In this document: one piece after another, positions 51,263 to 60,000 of the stretch | Position numbering within the stretch: position 1 is the first letter of the stretch | How the letters are laid out: every line of letters starts with the position of its first letter | Assembly: GCA_030704615.1 (NCBI GenBank) | Contig: CM060731.1 | Coordinates: forward strand, 32,428,001 to 32,488,000 | Direction of reading: 5' to 3' | From: Takakia lepidozioides | Taxonomy: Eukaryota; Streptophyta; Takakiopsida; Takakiales; Takakiaceae | DNA length: 60,000 nt | Program-made: the position numbers and the translations under genes | The notes under the pieces: generated by a model | What the model saw: only the letters and a program-made list of their open reading frames with translations | Database searches by the model: none | Told to the model about the DNA's origin: nothing

Positions 51263-51331
51263 AATACCTTATAAAATGTACTTGCCAATTTTTAGACTGT
51301 CATAAAACTTTGGGGATGATTATTTTAGTGA

Positions 51332-51372
51332 CGACTGAAAGTCGGAAATTAGTTTTAGTGTAGAGCAGGAAA
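51332..51372 (-). repeat. Dispersed repeat C, terminal trace
   Basis: AGTGACGACTGAAAGTCGG through TAGTGTAGAGCAGGAAA resembles the outer 45 bases of repeat C at 20373-20420. Only the end is present. Confidence 0.6.
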
Positions 51373-53000
51373 AAACTCAACTACCACTCCACCTTTCAGC
51401 TGCCCCCTTTTCATAATGATGAATGTTTTTCGAAGAAGAGCCTACCCGAAAAGGAGGCAGTCACCCTCTCAAATGAAGTGGCCCTTAGTTATGCGGAACA
51501 TGGCTGGACACTCTCATGCACATTGAACTGTATTATAACATAGCACAATTGGTTGTATAATGAAATTAGGACGTGATAATAGCCATTGTATTTCAGGTGG
51601 GATAAGAGCTAAAACCTCCATCCCACTGTACTTGTAGTAACCAGGGGGCTGGTTTTGTTTTGTTTGTTTTGTTTATTTTGTTGTTTATCAGACCTGGCCC
51701 TCCACCATAGCCCCCGTAGGGCGTGGGGGGTAGTGGTTTAGCCAGGGAAGTCAACTGCCCATAGCCGGGGGTAAGGCGCCCCCGTGCGGACCGAGACAGG
51801 AGTTGACTCTTGGAGTGCACACTGCACAGCAGGGAAGCGGGCCCAGCCCAAACACCCCACGTGTTGTATTATTTATTTATTTTGTGGATATAAGCCGATC
51901 TTGCATTTTAATGGGGGTCTCTCACCCTACACTATTTGATTTAATCTATACCTCCTTAAGGGGTTATTGTGTGCATGCTCCTTTGTCAGCGGTAGAAAAA
52001 TTCCGTGCTTGGAACTAGAGAGAGCCTGGGTGGAGGCGGTGCAGCCTAGCCAGAGAGGAGCAGGCGCGACCCAACCCACGGGGTTGAGCAGGAGAGGTAG
52101 AGGCAGCTAGAGAGGGGGGTGGATCAAAAGTACACGGCTATAGTGGCACAACGTGTCAGTCCCCGCGGAGAGGATGACCTAACGAGCTGGAAGCCCTTAA
52201 ATAGATATAGATAGGACGAAACAGTCTTTGGCCCCACCATAGGTTGTATTTGTGCCCCCAAGCGGGCATGATTTGAGGTTTCTTAAGACAGTTTCTGTAC
52301 ATCTGAGAAGGTGCGACCACGACGGGAACTTGCTCTCGGACTGGTCTTGACATTCTCGGATGTTCCCGAGGGGTTCCCGCAATCTGATAGGGCGATTTTA
52401 GCATCGTTGGTCTTCCCCCACGACATTCTTCTTGGGAGGTATTTTTTTCGGAATTTTAAATTTATAAATATTTTCCTAATTTTTTTGAGGAAAAAATTCC
52501 CATATAAGAATTAGGATTTTTGATTGAACTTTTTGAACTTATAAAAACTTGAGTGACCAAAGGGTGATTGATTGACCCTTTTGCTTTGCTTATTAACTTT
52601 CGTCAAGCTAAAGATAGGAAAGGGACAAATTAGCCGTTCTTAGGGAGAGCTTGGCTCAAGCCTCGGAGAAGAAGGGGCATTGGGAGAAGGAAGTGGAGTC
52701 CTCTCCTCTTGGATTCGGGAGGTGCTTTGTGAAGGGGTAAGATAGACCCCGGTTATAAGCGGCTTGGGAACCCAGGCAGTAGGTGTTAGTTATAGACTTG
52801 GAAGGCAATTACGTTCTAAACCTTAAATACCAATAACATGCAAAATTTGACGAAAGTCCTCTCCAAACACTACAGTGAGGCCTCCAAAAAGTTGTAGCCT
52901 CCAAAAAGTCTGTTGTCATTGCGTATATTTCACAGTGTACGATCAACTGCATCCGGACAATGACGATGTTTCATAGGAACTTCATCCTAGATCATCAAGG
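51373..53000. other. Intergenic stretch, no gene recognised
   Basis: Contains GC-rich sequence at 51700-51800 and a TTTATTTATTTTG run at about 51869. No coding homology. Confidence 0.4.
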
Positions 53001-53035
53001 AACAATCTCGGAGAAGATCCACTCCTTACGATGTT

Positions 53036-53316
53036 TTATCTATAGCACATTGAATCTTTATTGATCTGGATTGAAAATTTGAAAGTAGAATGTGTAGTTT
53101 GTCCATCATCAAGGAGAATAGCAGCAATACCAAAGGATGCAACACATATTACGATCTTGCCTTGTGCACAAAGTGCAAGGGTGATGGAGTTGTAAACAAA
53201 TGTTTTTCTTGTTCCGACCGGTCTTTCGATGAAAAAAATTGTACCACGATGTTCGGTCACTGATGTTCGGACTTCGTCATAAACAATAGATTGTTCAGCA
53301 TTAAGTTGGGTTGACG
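53036..53316 (-). mobile_element. Helitron Pif1-like helicase, N-terminal fragment
   Basis: Minus strand: LNAEQSIVYDEVRTSVTEHR, then FFIERPVGTRKTFVYNSIT (degraded Walker A, normally GPGGTGKT), LALCAQGKIVICVASFGIAA and TTHSTFKFSI. This is the start of the Pif1-family helicase in plant Helitrons. The Walker A glycines are lost, so it is inactive. Confidence 0.78.
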
Positions 53317-53515
53317 AGCCCTGAGCGCACGTAGTCAGGGCAATGACATACTAGCCTAGTGGGGTCGTGGTAAATTGCGGTGTAGGTTGGGCTCAAGGAA
53401 CCGCCTACCCGGCTGCGGTTAGTGCAAGGTTCGCGGACTGTATGGGGGCCTAAACTATCGTTTCTAATTTCCTACCGGCAAAGAGGAGCTCAAATGCTCC
53501 CCTCTATAGGACGAT

Positions 53516-54345
53516 TTGCGTTTCCTAGTCCTAAATGGATCTAGAGGACAAATCGTAGAAGCCTCGCTTCGAAGGTCAATGTTGTGGCCCGGTATATGTA
53601 TATTAAGGTTAAGAGAAAACATGCGTTTGGCTCAAGAATCTTTGGAAAATTGGCAGTTCACGAGCTGGCTGCTACAAGTTGGGAGTGACACCATTCAAGT
53701 CGATGAGCATGACAACATTTCTCTTCCACAACCAATGGTGCATGGTCGACATATATAATCACTAATTGACTCCGTCTACAATGGTATTAGAGATATAAAA
53801 TTCATACAACGATGAATAATTCAAAGATTGAACCATATTATCAACTCGATATTGTTGACAATATCAACAATCATATAATTATTCACATGTTCCAAGGAGC
53901 TCACATTTCATAATGCAGATTCAGTACTTCTTGAGTTAGGAGCTGAAAATCTAATCTGTATCCTACAAAATATCTTAATTCTTTGGAGTTGCTAGGATTG
54001 CCACCTTCGAAGCTCAATCTTAAAGTTGGATGTCCAATCATGTTGTTGCGTAATATAGCTCCAAAACGTGGGCTTTGTAATGACTCACGACTCATAGTCA
54101 CACGTCTCAGTGATCCCGTCATTGAGGCACGCATTTTAACTGGTACACGTGCTAGAGAAACAACATTCATTCCCAGAGGAGATACCTTTTAAATTTAATC
54201 GAAGACAATTTCATGTGAAGATGGCTCTTGCTATGACAATCAACAAATCACATGGACAATATGTAAAACATGTAGGTCGAGATCTCCGAACACCCGTACT
54301 CTCTCATGGTCAATTATAGGTGGCACTCTCGGATCATATCAGCAA
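53516..54345 (+). mobile_element. Helitron Pif1-like helicase, C-terminal fragment
   Basis: Plus strand with frameshifts: [121 protein letters not shown] and TPVLSHGQL. It is the opposite strand to the N-terminal fragment 250 bases away, so the element was broken by inversion. Rep/HUH nuclease sequence is not seen. Confidence 0.82.
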
Positions 54346-54349
54346 ATTT

Positions 54350-55700
54350 GTTGACAATACTTCTCCCCGATCAAAATGTACCAAAAACAATGAATATTGT
54401 ATATACAAAAATATTAATATAAACTTCTAACTCTTTCACCAAATTCCAATTTCTAAATCCCCAAATAATCCCAAATAAAGTTTCCAAGGCTGCTGTCCCC
54501 TGTTCTGCAAACAAAAAAAATTAAAAATTAAAAAAATTGACAAATCTCTAAATCACATTACATTGTTGCTCATTTTGTTCATGTTTACAATATTCTTTAA
54601 ACATTAGTTCATTCATGTACCACACATTCTTTGTAACGAAACAAATATCCAATTTCATTTTAATATATCGATTTCAATTCTTCACACATGGGCCTCAACA
54701 TAGGAGACGCACTTGGATACATAGGGGATTGCACTTGGACTTAGATGACACACGACAATGGCACAAGCTACCATAGTTATGTGTCAACAACACAATTATA
54801 AATATCCATGATTTTTTTTCATATGCAACTGCAATTCACAATTATAAGTACTGCGATTTATGGCTCTTAGATAAATTATGTTTGGACAAATGCACCCTCA
54901 TGACCATTGCATATCTGGTATTATATAAATTGGGCTGACCATAAACCTATATTAATTTCCTTGAAATTACCTAATTATACTCCTTCATATCTCATCAACT
55001 AGGATGAGCCATTACACACACACGGCTCGTCGCTTGTTCACCTTCATTTCAGGCTTTTTAGAGTGAAGAGTAGGTAAGGCCATATGCTAGAGCCACAAAG
55101 GAGGACAATGTAGGAGTTCTATTGCCTGGTCAAAGCCCCAATATGGGAGATCTATCACATTTACATTTGTACTTTGTGATTGCGTTTCAGGCGTTATCTA
55201 TGTTCCAATGCTAGCTCTTGTGCACCCAGTGTTGGCGTGATGAAAGGTTGAAGAGAGAAAAACATTTTCTCCAGTTTGAGATAGCCAACATCAATGAGCA
55301 TGAAACACCTAAGAAATGAAAAGTGTTACTACATGAGGCAGTATATAAAACACTGCATTATTATGTATTTCTCACTTCCAAAGAGGAAGACGAGCCAAAA
55401 GGTTGGTGTCACTTCACCCTAAAGAACTACTACCTTCCATTTGGTAGGAGAGCACCTTCTTAGGGCTGTAACTTGGACCAAGGACTCGAAAGTTTCTAGA
55501 TACCCACAGAATAAGTGATCGGTTGACCCCTTTTATAACTTAGTTGGCCATAATGGGCAGCATCCAACATACATGTATGTGGCGTTGAACCCACAACCAC
55601 TTGTAAGGTGGCCTTGTGCCCTAACCACTGGCCCATCTTTGGCTGGCTTTCCACGCTTTCAAAGTGACTAGCTTTGGGCAAAGCTTAGTACTTTTGCACA
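54350..55700. other. AT-rich intergenic DNA downstream of the CER1-like gene
   Basis: Contains the likely 3' region of the CER1-like gene near 55480-55710. No other feature identified. Confidence 0.4.
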
Positions 55701-55710
55701 TCCATACCTT

Positions 55711-58700
55711 TCACACCGGCTTGAAGCCGTGTTTCATAGCAGCTGCCCAAGTCAAATCAATCCTATTGACATCAATAGCCCCTACTTCATGGTGATCCCA
55801 TCCTTCCAAGGCATGAACCAAGCCTCCTGCATGACAGGCATGCACCACTCCTCTCGGCATGGTCATCTGCACAAATACAAAGTTGATGATCAGCATGACT
55901 TCCTCACCACCAGGGCCTCGTTGCTTTAGTGAATGGCTCAATAGGAAGGCTATATTTGTGGGCATGCACCAACTACAGAAGAATGCACTGGACTTATGTG
56001 GTGATTTCGACAACTGAAATATTGTTGCATCCAACAGCAACATGTCACATGACAGATATATCTGACAGAGAAAAACAGTGAACCAAGGCAACCTGATCGG
56101 TCAATGATTGGGAGCAGACATGATTGATAGATTAGGACTATATGGAAGCAAAGACAACCTCGCATGATCGCAAGCCCTTGATGTCTTTGGGTAGCTGCAT
56201 GGCAGCAAGCTTGCCATAAGTACAATCCGCGCGTGCCTCAATGATGGGAGGCACAACGAACTGATGGAAGTAAGTCCCAGAAGGTGCCCACTTCTGATCC
56301 TTTGGTGTGGCCCACTTGCCCATGACCCATGTCTGCATCATCCAATATCAGCATCAAACCTCCCTTCATATCATGCTTCCTGAGATTTGTACATATCAGA
56401 TGGTGACACTGCTGTGAGTGGTATTTGAAAAGGTCGCTGGAAAAGAGATGCAACCAACTACATAATGTTCAAATCAGAACCAATATGCTTGTTACTTGTG
56501 GGGACAAAGGGAGGGCAGACAGAGAGGATTATCAAGTAACAGCTTCACCCCCTTCTGAGATAGGGAACAGCTATTTCGAAGAAGCACTGTATACCGGACA
56601 GTTTCGGCCCTCTTGATACTTCGTAACTCGCACAAGGTAGCGCCGAGACTGCACTGGCACTTCTGCTAAAATGCTCTCATAGCGTTCCTGTGATGCTGTT
56701 AACATCTGCCACACCGCCCACCATAGAAGGCTGTGTAACGACTGCGAATTAGACTACTCCAGATAGTTAACTAATCTGTGAATGCTACCAGCTAAGGACA
56801 TTTTTGTAGCTCTCTCTCAAGCAACGACATTACACTCACAGCTACTTATAGTCCACTCCAAAACAACAATACACTAGTTCCCAAAGAGTCAGAAACAAAA
56901 TGCACTTGGCATCCACGCAACGCCAATATACTGTGCCTAATTACAACGTTCCAACAACTTCATCTGACACAACTGAGTCGGGCACTCTAATCACAAACTG
57001 CAAGACAAGATGATTAGGAGATTGAACCCACCAATACACGCACACCTTGTCGGCACAGGTAAACTGCAATGGCTCGGCCAAGCTTAGACGTTGGACCAGT
57101 CAAGAATATTTCATGCACATCTGTTGGAAGCTTGTCCAAAATCACTGCTGCTGTCAGAGTGTTTCCGTGGACCACCCTGATGCGCAAATCCTTATGCTTG
57201 TTCACGAACAGCGTTCCCCCTCCATTCAAACTCTCATTCTGTTTCAGAAATTAGACAAAACACCAGCTCCAGAAAGGTTACATAATGACAAGAACAAAGT
57301 ACACCAGGAACAACATCATGCCAACACGATCAACCAGCTATCAACCACAAAATTTAATAATATACTAGAATGCATCCCCTGCAGCATATTTGGAGACTCA
57401 AAAAATACCAACTGTTTGTGTCCAAGTCACCTTTCGGCCTGCAGAATATTGTTTGGTGACAAAACCCAGGACTTGAGCTACTAAGGATGCTGAATATGCT
57501 GTTAAAGGACAAGACAGGTAGAGAGATTCCACCTTGTTAAGAGCCCCAAGGCTGATGACACCAGCTCCTTCATTTTGAGCTTCCAAAATAGCTTGCTCAA
57601 TAAGCTTGTTTATTCGCACCTTTTCAAAGGGTAAGAAATACTGCAGATAAAGTGAACCCACATGTAAGCATTATTAGAGTGCTTACATTTTCCATTTACA
57701 CATCCAGACAGATCTTTCCTTCATAAAATTGCCATAGTAATACCCATTTCACAGATTCAAGAAGCCGACAATGGACGATCGTATGCACCTGAAAACCAAA
57801 TCTGGGAATGACCCAGGTTTGCATGCGCAAATCATATAGATGGTATTTGTCAGCAACAAAAGGTTGGCCGAAGATCCACAAGAGGGCCAAAATAGGCAAG
57901 GTAAGCGGCCAGAGAGGCCAAAGAATCCAATGTTGCGAATAAGGCCAAGCAGCAAATGACGTGATCCCGAATGGAAGATGGAAGGTAGACAGCAGCTCTG
58001 TGCCGTGAGCCAGAAATACAAAATCAGGCTTCTCCTTTCGCCCTGCCCCAACCAACACACCCAGTTAGTTTCCACGTCACCTTCTTCTAACTTCTTCCAC
58101 TGTTAGCCCCTGCTGTCTGTCCAATATCTGAATACCAACACAGTACTTACAATGTTAAATGTGTGAAAAGCAATTGAGAGAGACACACACCTTGTCGCAC
58201 AGTATGATAGAGATCATCACTATGTTTATCTGCAGTCCCGCCCAGGTAATCATAAAGAGGCATGAAGAGCGAAAAGTTGGTATGTACTTGTGAATGATGC
58301 AGTGAATGGTACCTGCCAATCACATCCAAAATTTCGTTACCAAAGCCATCGCAATGATCCATGCGGTATGTGTCATGTTCATGTCTGCATGAAGAGCTCA
58401 ATGGGTGGCACGTGAAAATACACTTCCAGAAGGAATAGGACTTACGTTGGGGTGTAAACGAGGTACTTGAGAGGTGGAAACACGCGGAAGACCCAGGTAG
58501 GCACAAATTCCCAGTTGCAATGGCCAATTGCATTCATGAAGTCGAAGAATAGCCAGTAAAAGTAGAACATGCCAATTGATGCCCCTCCAAGAGCCCATGT
58601 GCCAAGAAATGGAATTGCAAAAATTCCCGTGTACATCAGATGCTCAGCAAAAGGATGCACTGACCCTGCACTTGTTTCCCATCCATTCAGATTTTTACAA

Positions 58701-59929
58701 GCCATTGAAGCCAATCCATGTAGTATGTAACAGGTTCCGCGGGGGTTTCACAAACAACACCGTCCTTTTATGGCGAACCACCGCGAAAACCCTTGATTCC
58801 CGGTGATGAATTGCGGCGAATCTTGGCCCACCCACCACGCCCCAATGGACCGTGATGAGTCCTAAGACTCCCCACGACTCCCACCACAAGGTCTCCGGCC
58901 GATGGTGAGTCCTATGTCACCCCCACTAAGACCCACTAAGCTATCACCAACCCCTCGTGGAACCACCCCCACCGCAACCCGGTTCTCCTGATTGTGGTCG
59001 CCTTAGTGCATGGATGTTCATGAGGATAGCCACTGTTGAATGTAGATGGTGGGGTGTCTACAGATTTCAAGAACACCCGATATGTCAACTTGCATTCATT
59101 CAAGGGCCACTGAGGAGGTATTGAAAGACTAACCTGTGGCTGGTTCAGAGATGAATGAAGCATGGTGATGGGAGTGGTATCTTGAATAAAGAAAGTGGTG
59201 ATGGAGTGCTCGATGTCCCCAGTAGTAAACAAGCTCCGTGGGCCCCATGTGGAGAAGTAACAGCATAATGATTCCCCGTTGATTCCAAAAGGGAAAGTTG
59301 GAAAAACCAGGCAGCACTCCATGCACTATGGTTGCCACGAGCACATGCAATAGAATGTAGTCTTCCCTGACCTCCCCAATTCAACACTGTGTAAGTGATT
59401 ACTCATCATGTTCGAAGTCCTTGAGACAGTTGAAATAAAGCAAGGAGTCGCATGAGCATGTGGATGCGAAATTGGTTTTGAAATCAACATCTGAAAGGTG
59501 TCCTTGAAAGGCTTGCAGGGCAGTTGTCTTACAATTGTCTCAGACATTCCCTTTTCACAGCCTCGTCAAGGCGAAACTAATTCAGTCTATGAATGCATAG
59601 GTCCTGCAGTCAACCAAATACTTTCATAGTCACAACGGTGGAAACATTGTATTGTTCAAATAATTAGTGCGGAAGGTTCCACCTAAAAATCTCTTCAATA
59701 TGGCATACCAATTGCTCTCTCGGTCCACCTGCTCGAAGCTGATGCCTTTGGTTTGAATTTGATGTTTATGGACAAGAAAATGACAGCGAGATAAGGTCAT
59801 CCACAGTTGGCCATGCAGATATCGGAGCGCAGACACAATGAGCATGTGCAGGCACCAATTGTCCACATCGTAACCCCCCAGTAAATTTGCATGAACTGCC
59901 TTCACCACGAATGGCGCATATATCGTATA
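55711..59929 (-). CDS. CER1-like: CER1-like very-long-chain aldehyde decarbonylase (alkane-forming), first exon missing
   Basis: Membrane enzyme of the endoplasmic reticulum that, with CER3 partners, makes cuticular alkanes from very-long-chain acyl precursors. Ten exons in consistent phase: 59929-59709, 59366-59134, 58665-58446, 58312-58191, 58042-57789, 57640-57533, 57238-57032, 56705-56595, 56332-56159, 55866-55711 (stop at 55713-55711), giving 601 residues. The family is usually about 620-635, so only a short N-terminal exon is outside the window. His clusters of the fatty-acid-hydroxylase domain are intact: [18 protein letters not shown] and [16 protein letters not shown], plus VHPFAEH. 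The C-terminal WAX2 domain is complete ([50 protein letters not shown]). The full His set points to CER1 rather than the His-poor CER3. No frameshift seen. Confidence 0.92.
58737..58985 (+). repeat. Dispersed repeat D inserted in a CER1-like intron
   Basis: CCGCGGGGGTTTCACAAACA to CCACCGCAACCCGGTT lies within the intron 58666-59133. It is the inverted counterpart of 33200-33550 and parallel to 22838-22940. It lacks about 100 bases next to its left end. It does not touch the splice sites. Confidence 0.85.
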
Positions 59930-60000
59930 CTGCACCACCTCACAACCCCCGCCCCATGCACAACAGGTCTTTTTTCAGCTGTAATGCCACACACCCTCGG

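Overview
The window looks like nuclear DNA of a land plant, most likely a seedless one (fern or lycophyte). Evidence: genes with many short introns and GT-AG splice sites; a wax-alkane (CER1-type) gene; a serine carboxypeptidase-like gene; a membrane-anchored plant aspartic protease; a bulb-type lectin; and many PLS/DYW-type pentatricopeptide (PPR) copies, a family that expands in lineages with heavy organelle RNA editing. The species cannot be fixed from sequence alone.

Layout. 181-8339 (+): aspartic protease gene whose 5' exon lies outside the window; its first intron holds LINE debris. 8.8-15.6 kb: repeat-rich DNA with a LINE RNase H scrap, a dispersed repeat ending in a perfect hairpin, a tandem palindromic repeat, tRNA-derived SINEs, the last two exons of a PTI1-like kinase (-), and a 595-bp TTAA-flanked MITE. 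15.7-22.9 kb (+): a graveyard of PPR-DYW copies with a SANT-domain exon of ALWAYS EARLY/LIN9 type embedded in it; inverted PPR pieces recur at 28.2-29.5 kb (-). 23.0-24.45 kb: a roughly 137-bp satellite with a 28-bp palindrome in each monomer, followed by a broken multi-exon gene (24.69-27.14 kb) carrying a ParB/Srx-like signature; the same palindrome sits in two of its introns. 27.15-28.0 kb: more than twenty ACCACT/AGTGGT half-sites. 29.8-31.8 kb (-): internally deleted Copia element. 33.2-33.87 kb: LTR-like fragments with copies elsewhere in the window. 33.87-35.6 kb (-): a decayed piggyBac-type transposase. 38883-39347 (-): intact lectin gene. 43132-48284 (+): serine carboxypeptidase-like gene with one apparent frameshift. 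53.0-54.4 kb: Helitron helicase pieces in opposite orientations. 55711-59929 (-): nearly complete CER1-like gene, with a repeat inserted in one intron.

The host genes do not form an operon or pathway. They are separate plant genes among mobile DNA. The points most worth pursuing are the ParB-like gene paired with its palindromic satellite, the piggyBac-like transposase together with a TTAA/CCC-ended MITE, and three families of shared non-coding repeats linking distant parts of the window.
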